This document shows positions 25,197 to 34,070 of a stretch of 64,000 bases of DNA, one piece after another. A model generated the notes under the pieces. That model was given only the letters and a program-made list of their open reading frames with translations, was not told where the DNA came from and made no database searches. The position numbers and the translations under genes were made by a program. Source of the stretch: Neobacillus rhizophilus (GTDB lineage: Bacteria; Bacillota; Bacilli; Bacillales; Cytobacillaceae); the NCBI RefSeq assembly GCF_018343535.1, contig NZ_JAGYPF010000004.1:888001-952000 (forward strand). Reading direction: 5' to 3'. The stretch's first letter is position 1; each line of letters opens with the position of its first letter.

Positions 25197-27800
25197 ATGG
25201 CATTGAATCAACAAAGTGGTCGTGTGTTTGATGCTGTAGTAGTTGGGGCTGGTTTTTCTGGGTTGTATATGCTTCATAGGCTCCGGGAGGCCGGGTATTC
25301 GGTTCGCGTTTATGAGGCTGCAGATGATGTTGGGGGCACTTGGTATTGGAATCGCTATCCCGGTGCACGTTGTGACATCGAAAGTATTTACTACAATTAT
25401 ACTTTTTCAAAAGAGATTTTGAACGAATGGACATGGTCATCCAGATTTGCCGAGCAGCCGGAAATCTTAAGCTACATAAATTTTGTGGCAGATAAACTGG
25501 ACCTAAGGCGAGACATTCAGTTCAAGACAAGAATAACAGCCGCTCGCTACAATGAAGTAAACCGGAACTGGGAGATTCGCATGGACGATGGTACTTTGGT
25601 CGTTGCTGAATACTTTATCACCGCATTAGGCTGTCTTTCTTCTTCTAACATCCCTAAAATTAAGGGGTTAGACAGCTTCAAGGGCGAGATGTACCACACA
25701 GGAAGATGGCCGCACAAGAAGCTGGACTTTAGCAGCAAGCGTGTCGGGGTGATCGGAACTGGTTCAAGTGGAATTCAGGCAATCCCGGTTATTGCCAAAG
25801 AAGCGGGTCACCTCACCGTTTTTCAACGGACACCGCAATATAGCTGTCCGGCACAAAATCATCCCCTTGAGGAAGAGGATATTAGGAAGACTTGGGAAAA
25901 TTATGATGAGACTAAACAACTCATGCGTTACTCGCAGCACGGTGTACCGTATGGACCTCGAATGCGGTCTGCCCTGGAGGATTCCCCAGAAGAACGGGAA
26001 CGTTTATATGAAAAAGCCTGGCAAGAGGGCGGACTATTTACACTTACCTACAACTACAATGATATAGCCATGCTCCCAGAGTCGAATGAAACCGCCGCAT
26101 CCTTTATCCGCTCCAAGATTAAACAAATTGTTCATGACCCCGAAGTAGCACAAAAGTTAATGCCGACATACTACTACGCCACTAAACGACCTATCATAGA
26201 TACCAACTATTTTGAAACCTACAACCGAGAAAATGTCTCACTTGTTGATATTAAGGCCGCGCCAATTATAGAAATTACTCCAGATGGAATCAAGACGACA
26301 GACAACGAGTATGAATTAGATGTCCTTGTGTTTGCGACTGGTTTTGATGCCATGACAGGACCTTTATTTAAAATTGATATTCGTGGAAAAAACGATGTCT
26401 CACTCAAGGATAAGTGGGCAGATGGCTCAGAGTTGAAGACCTATCTTGGACTTGCCACTTCCGGCTTCCCGAATATGTTTATGCTGACCGGTCCGCAAAG
26501 CCCATCGGTTCTAAGCAACATGATGGTTTCGATTGAGCAGCATGTGGATTGGGTTGCTGATTGCATTGATTATCTTCGTGAGCATCATTTGGAAGCATTT
26601 GAGGCCACTGAAAAGGCGGAAGCATTCTGGAGCCAGCAATGCCATGCTATTGCCGACATGTCTCTGCTAACTAAAACAGATTCCTGGTACATGGGTGCGA
26701 ATATCGACGGCAAGCCGCGCGGATTCCTTGCCTTTGCCGGAGGAGTTGGATTGTATCGCATCATTTGTGATGATATTGCAGCAAGAGGCTATGAAGGGTT
26801 TACTTCTGTGCTAGCACATGATAGCACAGATGATAGCAAAGTGAAGGAGGGATTTTTCATGTCAAACATTGATCCGCAAGCGTGGTTTATTTTAAAACAA
26901 TTAGAGTCCGCCGGTGCGCCGCCAATGGAGCTGCTTACTCCTGAACTTGCCAGGATGGGTGACTTTAGTCTATTAGCAGGTGCTCCTGAAGAGGTAGCCA
27001 AAGTAGAAAACAGGACGATTCCTGTGCCTGAAGGGGAAATTCCTGTTCGCATTTACACGCCGGCGGGTGAAGGGCCATTCCCAGCATTGGTTTACTACCA
27101 TGGCGGAGGTTGGGTCATCGGCAACCTGGATACGGTTGATGTACCTTGCCGTATGTTAGCAAACAGAGCCGGGTGTGTTGTCGTATCCGTCGATTACCGC
27201 TTGGCGCCGGAACACAAATTCCCGACTGCTGCCGAGGATTCTTATGCGGCCGCAAAGTGGGTAGCGGAAAATGCTGCATCCATTCAAGTGGACCCTGAGC
27301 GGATTGCCGTAGGCGGTGACAGTGCCGGCGGAAACCTTGCTGCAGTTGTGGCTTTGATGGCTCGTGAACAGGGAGGCCCTTCATTTGCCTATCAAATGCT
27401 CATCTATCCTGTCACAAATCACGCTTATGACACGGACTCTTATCGTGATAATGCGGAAGGTTACTTTTTAACAAAGAATACAATGGTCTGGTTCTGGAAT
27501 CATTATCTTCGAAATGAAGAGGATGGTCAAAATCCGTATGCTTCGCCTTTATTGGCAGAGGACTTAAGCGGCCTTCCGCCAGCACTGGTGATTACGGCAG
27601 GCTTTGATCCGTTGCGCGATGAAGGGGAAGCCTACGCAGAACGGCTGAAAGCAGCAGGTGTACCGGTGGAAGTGACTCGCTATGACGGAATGATTCACGG
27701 CTTCTTCTGGATGCCAGGGGTGCTGGCAGAAGCGCATAACGCCATCAACCAGGCGGCCAATGCATTGAAGCAAGCTTTTAGTGCTGTAAAAACTATATAG
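25197..27800 (+). CDS. Baeyer-Villiger monooxygenase fused in frame to an HSL-family esterase
   Basis: Residues 1 to about 550 form a type I Baeyer-Villiger monooxygenase (FAD, NADPH) that turns ketones into esters or lactones. It has Rossmann motifs GAGFSG (17-22) and GTGSSG (from 187) and the BVMO fingerprint FxGxxxHxxxWP at 161-172. Residues 555-867 form a hormone-sensitive-lipase type hydrolase with oxyanion HGGGW (from 635), nucleophile Ser709 in GDSAGG, Asp in GFDPLRDEG and His in MIHGFFW. The second enzyme would hydrolyse the product of the first. At the junction lies AAGGAGG (26844-26850) and an in-frame ATG at 26859, a complete start for the esterase on its own, so both a fusion and a separate esterase could be made. 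The ORF start follows AAAGGAGGA. Confidence 0.88.
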   Translation: MALNQQSGRVFDAVVVGAGFSGLYMLHRLREAGYSVRVYEAADDVGGTWYWNRYPGARCDIESIYYNYTFSKEILNEWTWSSRFAEQPEILSYINFVADKLDLRRDIQFKTRITAARYNEVNRNWEIRMDDGTLVVAEYFITALGCLSSSNIPKIKGLDSFKGEMYHTGRWPHKKLDFSSKRVGVIGTGSSGIQAIPVIAKEAGHLTVFQRTPQYSCPAQNHPLEEEDIRKTWENYDETKQLMRYSQHGVPYGPRMRSALEDSPEERERLYEKAWQEGGLFTLTYNYNDIAMLPESNETAASFIRSKIKQIVHDPEVAQKLMPTYYYATKRPIIDTNYFETYNRENVSLVDIKAAPIIEITPDGIKTTDNEYELDVLVFATGFDAMTGPLFKIDIRGKNDVSLKDKWADGSELKTYLGLATSGFPNMFMLTGPQSPSVLSNMMVSIEQHVDWVADCIDYLREHHLEAFEATEKAEAFWSQQCHAIADMSLLTKTDSWYMGANIDGKPRGFLAFAGGVGLYRIICDDIAARGYEGFTSVLAHDSTDDSKVKEGFFMSNIDPQAWFILKQLESAGAPPMELLTPELARMGDFSLLAGAPEEVAKVENRTIPVPEGEIPVRIYTPAGEGPFPALVYYHGGGWVIGNLDTVDVPCRMLANRAGCVVVSVDYRLAPEHKFPTAAEDSYAAAKWVAENAASIQVDPERIAVGGDSAGGNLAAVVALMAREQGGPSFAYQMLIYPVTNHAYDTDSYRDNAEGYFLTKNTMVWFWNHYLRNEEDGQNPYASPLLAEDLSGLPPALVITAGFDPLRDEGEAYAERLKAAGVPVEVTRYDGMIHGFFWMPGVLAEAHNAINQAANALKQAFSAVKTI

Positions 27801-27963
27801 ATAGAATGCTGATTTAGGAGTCTAACTCAAAACTGGACGGGACAAATATTTTTTATAACCATTGTAAAAGTGACATAAGTAATAAATAGTCAAATGAAAA
27901 CAGGGTGGCCCAATCACATGTTTTTTATGTGAAACAACTGACCTTGATTGCGAATTTAATAAA

Positions 27964-28003
27964 AATAAATCCACCTCGAGTAGCTGGGCTCAGGTGGATT
28001 TAT
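27964..28003 (+). terminator. Terminator-like hairpin after the fusion gene
   Basis: AATAAATCCACCT / AGGTGGATTTATT stem with a loop of about 14 bases. Only a weak T tract follows. Otherwise 27801-28137 holds no gene that I can support. Confidence 0.65.
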
Positions 28004-28137
28004 TTATGTCTTGAATTCTTTACCAATTTATAATCAATAATTTACAAAAGCCATATAGAGAATTAAAATCTCCTTGCTATTTTATTAATAGATATATTTT
28101 TTAAACTGTGCACATAAAAACTTGAGGAGGATTTGCT

Positions 28138-29355
28138 ATGAGTAATTTAGATTCACACAAGGAGATGGACAGAAGAAAATTTATTAAAATAGGGGGAATA
28201 GGTACACTCGCCTTAACACTGGGAGCAGCTGGCCTTCCAAAAGATTTGTTTACTGGGACAGCTTATGCCGAATTAAATAATGATATGAAACTTCAATTTA
28301 ATCCAGACGGAAAATTCAAGATCGTGCAGTTTAATGATACACAGGATGATGAAAATATTGACCGCCGTACCATACAGCTTATGGAAAAAGTCCTTGATAC
28401 AGAGAAACCGGATTTTGTGGTCCTTAACGGAGACAACATCACTGGGGGCTGTGACACCCCTACCGAAATGAAACAAGCCATCAACAATGTGGCGCAGCCG
28501 ATGGAGCAAAGAGGGATTAAGTGGGCCATTACATACGGAAATCATGATGAGGATTCCACTCCGAAAAGCGGCCTAAATGAGGAGGACATGCTGGGCATTT
28601 ATATGTCTTACCGATACAATATGAACACACCTGGGGTTAAAGACATTACGGGTACTGGAAACATGAATCTTCTTATCAAAAATTCTAAAGGTACAGATGC
28701 GGCATTCAACCTTTGGCTGCTTGACAGTGGAAGATATGCCCCTCAAACGATTGCGGGACAAAATTTTCAAGGATACCCGACATGGGACTGGCTTCGTATG
28801 AACCAGGTCAGCTGGTATTATGAGACATCGAAAAAACTGGAGCAGCAATGGGGGCACAAGGTTCCATCGCTTGTATTTATTCATATCCCACTCTGGGAAC
28901 ATAGATTTATGTGGTTCGGAAGTGTGGACGGAAGAACGGATGCAGATCACGCAAATGCTGTAAACAAACACAAAATCGTTGGAGAAAGAAATGAAGAGGA
29001 ATGTCCGGGGCCAATCAACAGCGGAATGTTTTCAGCTATGCTGGAAAGAGGAGATGTCAAGGGGGTCTTCTGCGGTCATGACCACGTTAATACTTATATG
29101 GGTAACTATTATGGAATCCTGCTCGGCTATTCCGGCAGCACTGGTTTTGGTGCATACGGCCTTTCGGGGGCTGATCGAAACAGATTGCGCGGTGCCAGGG
29201 TTTTCAATTTAGACGAAAACTCAAAGGACGTGCTGGTGGAAACTCATATGGTGTTTGCTAAAGATTATGGCATCGATTTGACAGCCAATGACCAAAGTAT
29301 TGCACCTGGGCCAATAGATGAAGGCAAAAAGAATGAAAAAGTGGTAAGAAGATAG
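28138..29355 (+). CDS. Tat-exported metallophosphoesterase
   Basis: This 405-residue calcineurin-like phosphoesterase has a twin-arginine signal (DRRKFIK at residues 11-17, hydrophobic stretch to about 45, possible cleavage after AYA). Metal motifs are QFNDTQDDE, LNGDNITGG, TYGNHDED, FIHIPLWEH and CGHDHVN. The type resembles the purple-acid/Dcr2-like phosphatases that are folded with metal in the cytoplasm before export. It is probably involved in phosphate scavenging outside the cell, though no Pho box was recognised. Ribosome site GAGGAGG. Monocistronic. Confidence 0.9.
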   Translation: MSNLDSHKEMDRRKFIKIGGIGTLALTLGAAGLPKDLFTGTAYAELNNDMKLQFNPDGKFKIVQFNDTQDDENIDRRTIQLMEKVLDTEKPDFVVLNGDNITGGCDTPTEMKQAINNVAQPMEQRGIKWAITYGNHDEDSTPKSGLNEEDMLGIYMSYRYNMNTPGVKDITGTGNMNLLIKNSKGTDAAFNLWLLDSGRYAPQTIAGQNFQGYPTWDWLRMNQVSWYYETSKKLEQQWGHKVPSLVFIHIPLWEHRFMWFGSVDGRTDADHANAVNKHKIVGERNEEECPGPINSGMFSAMLERGDVKGVFCGHDHVNTYMGNYYGILLGYSGSTGFGAYGLSGADRNRLRGARVFNLDENSKDVLVETHMVFAKDYGIDLTANDQSIAPGPIDEGKKNEKVVRR

Positions 29356-29447
29356 ATCTTAGGAATTGAATTCAATTCGATTATTTTTTTCATAACGTAA
29401 TCAATTCAAATCCAAACTGGACGTTTAAAAAAATTATAGTTTTATTT

Positions 29448-29483
29448 AACATCCCTGCCAATACGAAAGCTGGCAGGGATGTT
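29448..29483. terminator. Strong hairpin after the phosphoesterase gene
   Basis: AACATCCCTGCCA / TGGCAGGGATGTT, 13-bp perfect stem, about 90 bp after the stop codon. No T tract follows on the plus strand. Confidence 0.6.
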
Positions 29484-29600
29484 AACAATGGAAACAAATT
29501 TAAAACTGTCACTTTTCTTGGTTATGTTTGCCAGAAAAAATTTTTGTTATGTAATATTTGAAAAAATTGTAATATAATATAAATAATTAGTTTATTTAGA

Positions 29601-29682
29601 AAAAGGCAAACCACTCGAAAGGTTGGGACGCAAAGCTTCAGGTCTAAGGTTTGTAACTACGATGGCTGAGCTGCCTAAAATA
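29601..29682 (+). promoter_or_regulatory. Cyclic di-GMP-I (GEMM) riboswitch
   Basis: The conserved GEMM-I core is easily read: GGCAAACC (29605-29612), the TCGAAAGG tetraloop region, GGGACGCAAAGC (29624-29635), then GGTCTAAGG and a closing ...GATGGCTGAGCTGCC that pairs with the opening GGC. It lies 25 bp upstream of a 71-residue ORF. A CCTAAAATA / TATTTTAGG hairpin (29674-29696) follows, sharing the last CC of the aptamer and the AGG of the ribosome site. That suggests translational control rather than an intrinsic terminator. Confidence 0.9.
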
Positions 29683-29707
29683 GTAGATATTTTAGGGGGA
29701 TTTCAAT

Positions 29708-29923
29708 TTGACTACTTATGCTTGTGACAAAGAATTTGAATTGGATGTGGTGGAACTTAGTGATGAAAATATTATAGAGGGGTACATAACGGCATTACTA
29801 AAAATGGCAGACAAAAATTATAAATTGTTAGAAAATGAATTGTTGAAGAGAAGGTTATTTTTGGTTGCCTTAGAACGCTACGATAGAAAAAAGACGTTTT
29901 TCCACTCTGGCTTTTCTGATTAG
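29708..29923 (+). CDS. Small protein of unknown function under c-di-GMP riboswitch control
   Basis: The 71-residue ORF starts with TTG, placed by AGGGGGA at 29694-29700. The sequence is acidic in the first half (ELDVVELSDENIIEGYITA) and basic in the second (LLKRRLFLVALERYDRKK), likely helical, with one Cys near the N-terminus and no membrane segment or signal. I do not recognise the family. The riboswitch places it in a c-di-GMP response, typically motility, adhesion or biofilm in Bacillus. It is followed directly by a strong terminator, so it is the only gene controlled. Confidence 0.75.
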   Translation: MTTYACDKEFELDVVELSDENIIEGYITALLKMADKNYKLLENELLKRRLFLVALERYDRKKTFFHSGFSD

Positions 29924-29947
29924 AGGTGGAGAAGCCACTCGAAAAAG

Positions 29948-29990
29948 AAAGCTCCAAGGACTTTTTAAAGTGCTTGGAGCTTTCTTTTTT
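29948..29990. terminator. Bidirectional terminator
   Basis: AAAGCTCCAAG / CTTGGAGCTTT hairpin with T tract on the plus strand and T-rich sequence on the minus strand. It serves the small ORF and the convergent ycgQ-like gene. Confidence 0.85.
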
Positions 29991-29993
29991 ATA

Positions 29994-30872
29994 TTAAAAA
30001 CTATTCCTATAAACATAAGCATCTTTTGGCTGCTCAATAATTTTATAATCCGTCACTTTTAAAATAGGGATTTTCATTTTAAAAGGCTGGTAATACATCG
30101 TGTCCACCGTTCCCGTAACCTCGTACCACTGATCATTTGGAATGTGGACATTTTCAGGGAATTGAATCATCATCCCAAACACACCAGAGTCGGCAATACA
30201 GTGGATAATCCCAAACCGGAATAAAAAGATTTGGTTGCCGTTTAACCCCGGACCGTTATATGAAAAACCCTTCATCGTTACGGTTTTCCCAACAAACTCA
30301 CCGGAATAGTTATAGATGACTTCCAGACCTTTTAAATAGTCCTCATCTGTTAGGGTAATATGGTCATTTCCTTTATACGATTTGAATTCCTTTTTAACCA
30401 ATTCCGTAAACGCATCCTGACCCATAAATTTACTCATGTCCGGATTTAAAATTTGGTGCATGCCATAACGGTCGGCCCCGTCTTCTAATGTAGGGAAACT
30501 AAATCCTTTGGCATTAACTAATTGTGAATCAAGAGTCGCAACCGGCAAAAACACTCCTGTCAAAGCGGGAAGAATAATCATCGTATAAGAAACTGTTCTT
30601 TTTAGTTTTTTCCCAAACGACGGTTTTTTATGGTCATGATCATGTTCATGTGCATGATCATGATGGCATTCAACACATTCCAATTGCTTCTCCGACTTTT
30701 TCTCTTTAAGATACCATCTGATTCCTTCTACAATAGTCAGGAAAAATAACGCATAAATCATACTGTAGGAAAGAAAGGAATACTTCATATTGATATACTT
30801 AGAAATGTTTCCTGATAAATGTAAATAGAAAAACAAGTTGGTAAACAATAATAAAATCACGACGCGAAACAT
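29994..30872 (-). CDS. ycgQ: YcgQ-type (TIGR03943) membrane protein
   Basis: This 292-residue protein has two N-terminal membrane helices (about 1-20 and 33-52), then a His-rich metal-binding-like stretch HHDHAHEHDHDH at about 68-79, another helix (about 95-115) and a soluble domain ending in GTVDTMYYQPFKMKIP. It is the family partner of the YcgR permease and lies 13 bp downstream of it. The pair is thought to form a transporter, and the His-rich loops in both suggest a divalent metal. That is inference. Confidence 0.88.
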   Translation of the reverse strand: MFRVVILLLFTNLFFYLHLSGNISKYINMKYSFLSYSMIYALFFLTIVEGIRWYLKEKKSEKQLECVECHHDHAHEHDHDHKKPSFGKKLKRTVSYTMIILPALTGVFLPVATLDSQLVNAKGFSFPTLEDGADRYGMHQILNPDMSKFMGQDAFTELVKKEFKSYKGNDHITLTDEDYLKGLEVIYNYSGEFVGKTVTMKGFSYNGPGLNGNQIFLFRFGIIHCIADSGVFGMMIQFPENVHIPNDQWYEVTGTVDTMYYQPFKMKIPILKVTDYKIIEQPKDAYVYRNSF

Positions 30873-30885
30873 TTTTCCCCCTCCT

Positions 30886-31761
30886 TTACAGTAGTAATGA
30901 CCCGATAAATACGAATGCTGAAATTAACGAAACAAGCAGGATGACGAATTTTGGCTTAAACGTTCCGAACATCATCAGCAGGTTTTTGATATCAACCATC
31001 GCACCGAATACTAAGAACGTCACGATGGAACTTTGTGAAAATGTGTTTCTGAAAGACGAAGCAACAAACGCATCCGCTTCAGAACAAATTGACAAAATGA
31101 ACGCCAGCGCCATCATGACAAGAACACCCGCTACTTTTGAATGTCCAAGAGTCGCCAATGTCGAAGTCGGAATATAGGTTTGCAGCGCTGAAGCTATTAA
31201 CGAACCCATTACCAAGTACTTTCCAACGTGGAAAAATTCATCGATGGTATGAGTGATCACGCTGACCAATTTTTGCTTCGTATTTTGTTTCGAATGGTCA
31301 TGGACATGAACATGTTCGTCAGCTTTCATTCTCAATTGATTTGTTTTAACGACAAAAGAAAGAACAATCCCAACTAAGATAGAAACCACGATGGCAAACC
31401 CGGCACGATACCAAACCATCGTCCAGCTATTACCGAAGGCGATATACGTTGAAAAAAGAACAATCGGATTGATAATCGGACCGGTGAGCATAAACGAAAT
31501 CGCGGCCGGAAGGGCCACACCTTTTTCAACTAATCTTTTCGTAATGGGAACAATCCCGCACTCACAGCCTGGAAATATTGCGCCTACTAAACTAGCAGTT
31601 ATCACCGAAAGAATCTTATTTTTCGGCATGATACGAACAATCATATTCTCCGAAACAAATACTTCGATTAAAGCCGCCACAAAAGCTCCAATCACAATAA
31701 AAGGAATTGCTTCTATTATGATACTGATAAATATCGTGTTTAATTGCAATAATTGATTCAT
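30886..31761 (-). CDS. ycgR: YcgR-type permease
   Basis: This 291-residue multi-spanning membrane protein of the DUF318/permease family shows the signature FPGCECGIVPITKRL near residue 75 and LTGPIINPIVL. It contains its own short His-rich loop HVHVHDHSK at about 150. The start at 31761 follows AGGAGGTTCTCCT. A 13-residue upstream extension lacks a site. It is the first gene of the ycgR-ycgQ operon. An imperfect dyad (AAACATA...TATGTTT) lies around 31798-31840 in the leader and could be an operator. Confidence 0.88.
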   Translation of the reverse strand: MNQLLQLNTIFISIIIEAIPFIVIGAFVAALIEVFVSENMIVRIMPKNKILSVITASLVGAIFPGCECGIVPITKRLVEKGVALPAAISFMLTGPIINPIVLFSTYIAFGNSWTMVWYRAGFAIVVSILVGIVLSFVVKTNQLRMKADEHVHVHDHSKQNTKQKLVSVITHTIDEFFHVGKYLVMGSLIASALQTYIPTSTLATLGHSKVAGVLVMMALAFILSICSEADAFVASSFRNTFSQSSIVTFLVFGAMVDIKNLLMMFGTFKPKFVILLVSLISAFVFIGSLLL

Positions 31762-31858
31762 AGGAGAACCTCCTGAAATGAAAAAGCCATAAAAAAACAT
31801 AGCAATTATAACAGATAGTAAGACAAATAGTTATATGTTTTATTTCCAAAAGTGGAAG

Positions 31859-31887
31859 TGATGCACGAGAACCGTCCCCATGCATCA
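31859..31887 (-). repeat. 29-bp GGGACGGTTCT repeat
   Basis: Read on the minus strand: TGATGCATG, core GGGACGGTTCT, then CGTGCATCA. It lies between the divergent ycgR and K+ channel genes. Confidence 0.85.
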
Positions 31888-31969
31888 TTAAATCTTGTAT
31901 TCTACTAAGCTTTTCCCTTAATATTAATTAGGTAAATGGGGAATTTCTTTTAGAAAGGGGGGAGGTAAG

Positions 31970-32680
31970 TTGAAAAGGAAGATTGGTTTTGTTTATGAAT
32001 GTCTGCTAGCGGGTCTGATTATTTTTTCTTTGTCCGCTGAATTGCCCGAGCGGGAAGATTATGTTTTGGGCTGGTTTATATGGGGGCTTTTCGCTGTCGA
32101 TTATGTGATACGGTTGATGTTAAGCAAAAATAAATGGGGATTTGTCAAGAATCACCCGATAGAACTACTTGCACTAATACCCGTCGATCAATTATTTAGA
32201 ACCCTTCGTTTAATCCGCCTTATCCGCTTGGTCCGGCTCATCCTCGTAGTGAAAAGAAATAATTCGCTTCTAGATCTTTTGATTGAAAAATACCGTTTTG
32301 ATAAATTATTTATAACCGTTATTGCGTTGTTATTTCTGACAGCCATTCCAATGGCCTGGATTGAACCTAGCTTTGACAGCTATGGTGATGCCCTGTGGTG
32401 GACTGTCGTGACCACCACAACGGTAGGGTATGGGGATTTATATCCAGAGACAACTGTTGGACGATTAATTGCAAGTGTACTTATGTTCGTCGGAATCGGT
32501 TTAATAGGTGTTGTAACAGGAACGGTTGCCTCGCTTTTTTCAAATAAAAAAACGGATCTGCCCGACCAATTGAAATACGTAAGAGATAAAATTGACGACT
32601 ACCCAACCATTAGTGAACCAGAGCTTCTCGTGATGATAGAGCAGTTGAAGGCTTATCAAGAAGAACAAAAGAAGAGCTAA
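31970..32680 (+). CDS. Potassium channel with voltage-sensor-like segment
   Basis: This 236-residue protein has an N-terminal set of helices, an S4-like segment with Arg every third position (FRTLRLIRLIRLVRL, about 76-90), a pore helix and the selectivity filter TVGYGD at 151-156, then a last helix (about 165-187) and a short charged C-terminus. It is a small Kv/KvAP-like K+ channel with a four-to-six-helix layout. The start is TTG with GGGGGGAGGT. Monocistronic with its own terminator. Gating and physiological role are unknown. Confidence 0.9.
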   Translation: MKRKIGFVYECLLAGLIIFSLSAELPEREDYVLGWFIWGLFAVDYVIRLMLSKNKWGFVKNHPIELLALIPVDQLFRTLRLIRLIRLVRLILVVKRNNSLLDLLIEKYRFDKLFITVIALLFLTAIPMAWIEPSFDSYGDALWWTVVTTTTVGYGDLYPETTVGRLIASVLMFVGIGLIGVVTGTVASLFSNKKTDLPDQLKYVRDKIDDYPTISEPELLVMIEQLKAYQEEQKKS

Positions 32681-32694
32681 AGCTTTTCCTGATT

Positions 32695-32739
32695 AGTGCT
32701 AGGAACGACCAACCTGTTGATCGTCCCTGGCACTTTTTC
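32695..32739 (+). terminator. Terminator after the K+ channel gene
   Basis: Long imperfect stem AGTGCTAGGAACGACCAAC / TTGATCGTCCCTGGCACT followed by TTTTT. The 3' arm resembles the GTGCCGGGCAC hairpin repeat at 20541. Confidence 0.8.
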
Positions 32740-32857
32740 AATATTGATTGATAAAATTTTTTGAAAAAATAATAAAAAACGATTAATATTATACTAACTA
32801 TTTTTAATACCAAGTCCTAATAATAAGTAATGATTTTAATAAACTGGAGATAATTGT

Positions 32858-34039
32858 ATGTCAATTGAGACGAAACAAAAGAAACCCAATATTGACGACT
32901 ATTTTAATTCACTCGGAATCAAAGAATGCAAAAGTAAGCTCGCCTTTTGGAAGCACGTCACTGCTGTAGATTCCGTCTTGGCAGAGGAACTGGAACCGCT
33001 TATTTCCCGCAAAAGGAAAGGGAACATATATGATGTGAAGAATCAAACTCTGACATTTAGTTTAGCAGCAGAATCGTGGACGATGTCCTTTCACAAGTCA
33101 TTGCTCACCTGGGTAAGCCAGCAAAAACAATTAAAGCCAAATAGAATTTTGGAAATCGGGTGTGATAATGGATTGTCGGCATGCTGGTATGCTAAGCTTT
33201 TTCCTGATGCGGAAATCATCGGGGTCGACCAGTCCGAAAATGGAATCAGGTGTGCCAAGCGGTTGGCCAAGCAGCTTGGCCTTTCTAACGTAAGCTTTTA
33301 TCGAATCGACTTTATGGAGCTCCTCGATCATTTTTCTAAGCATTCTTTTGATGTGATCATTTCGGTACGCAGCTTTCATGAGATTATGGGGCCCATTTTC
33401 ATTCAAAAATATTGGTCGCTGCCAGATCACCTGAAGGAAAAACCAACGTTCGGCGACAGCTGGTATTTACAAATTGTCGACTTCTTTTTAACTCCGGACG
33501 GAACCTATCTATCTTGTGAGCGATTGGAAAACCCGGCAGATCTCGGGAAGTGGGCAAATTTGCTAAAAGAAGCAAATCTTCATGTACAATGGAGCGACAG
33601 TGAGATCCTCGACTATTATGATTTTAGAACAAAAAAGCAATCCCCTATCATTGTAGCGACAAAAAAGGAAACAGGACTTTCCACTTTGGAAGGGATGGAA
33701 CACCTATATACGAAAAATCAGCCACTCATAATAGAGGCTCGCCAATCATATACCACGGTGAATGCGGAGTTTGCCTTTCACCGACTAGGAGAGAAAACAT
33801 TTAAATCAGGGCAGTATTTGGCTGTGCCCAACCACTGGTTTATGTATCGATTTGAACTTTGGGAAACGAATGATTTTCTGCTTGTTTATAGCTATGGTAA
33901 TATGGGGCATAGACATTTGGACATTCTTCCTGCTGGGAAATACGGAGAGGCAGAGTTGCTAATGGAGCAGGCAGCAGGGCAGTTCAGTCACCTAGGACCG
34001 ATTGTAAAGTACGACAGCCTGATAGACCGTCCGGAATAA
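32858..34039 (+). CDS. SAM-dependent class I methyltransferase-like protein
   Basis: This 393-residue protein has a Rossmann methyltransferase domain: motif I ILEIGCDNGLSACWYAK near residue 98, an acidic loop at IIGVDQSENGI, and motif IV-like FDVIISVRSFHEI about 165. An extra N-terminal helical part (1-90) and a C-terminal beta-rich part (about 290-393) are not typical of small-molecule methyltransferases. The ribosome site is weak (ACTGGAGA). It lies 31 bp ahead of the CBS/HEPN-like gene, so they may be co-transcribed. The substrate is unknown. Confidence 0.8.
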   Translation: MSIETKQKKPNIDDYFNSLGIKECKSKLAFWKHVTAVDSVLAEELEPLISRKRKGNIYDVKNQTLTFSLAAESWTMSFHKSLLTWVSQQKQLKPNRILEIGCDNGLSACWYAKLFPDAEIIGVDQSENGIRCAKRLAKQLGLSNVSFYRIDFMELLDHFSKHSFDVIISVRSFHEIMGPIFIQKYWSLPDHLKEKPTFGDSWYLQIVDFFLTPDGTYLSCERLENPADLGKWANLLKEANLHVQWSDSEILDYYDFRTKKQSPIIVATKKETGLSTLEGMEHLYTKNQPLIIEARQSYTTVNAEFAFHRLGEKTFKSGQYLAVPNHWFMYRFELWETNDFLLVYSYGNMGHRHLDILPAGKYGEAELLMEQAAGQFSHLGPIVKYDSLIDRPE

Positions 34040-34070
34040 AAGCTGATTTATAAGGAAGGGGGAGTCACGG

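Noticed and set aside
29925..29950. GCCACTCGAAAAAG resembling the start of a second GEMM aptamer
   Set aside because: Only the short CACTCGAAA string is shared. The rest of the conserved core (GGGACGCAAAGC) is missing and a terminator follows at once.
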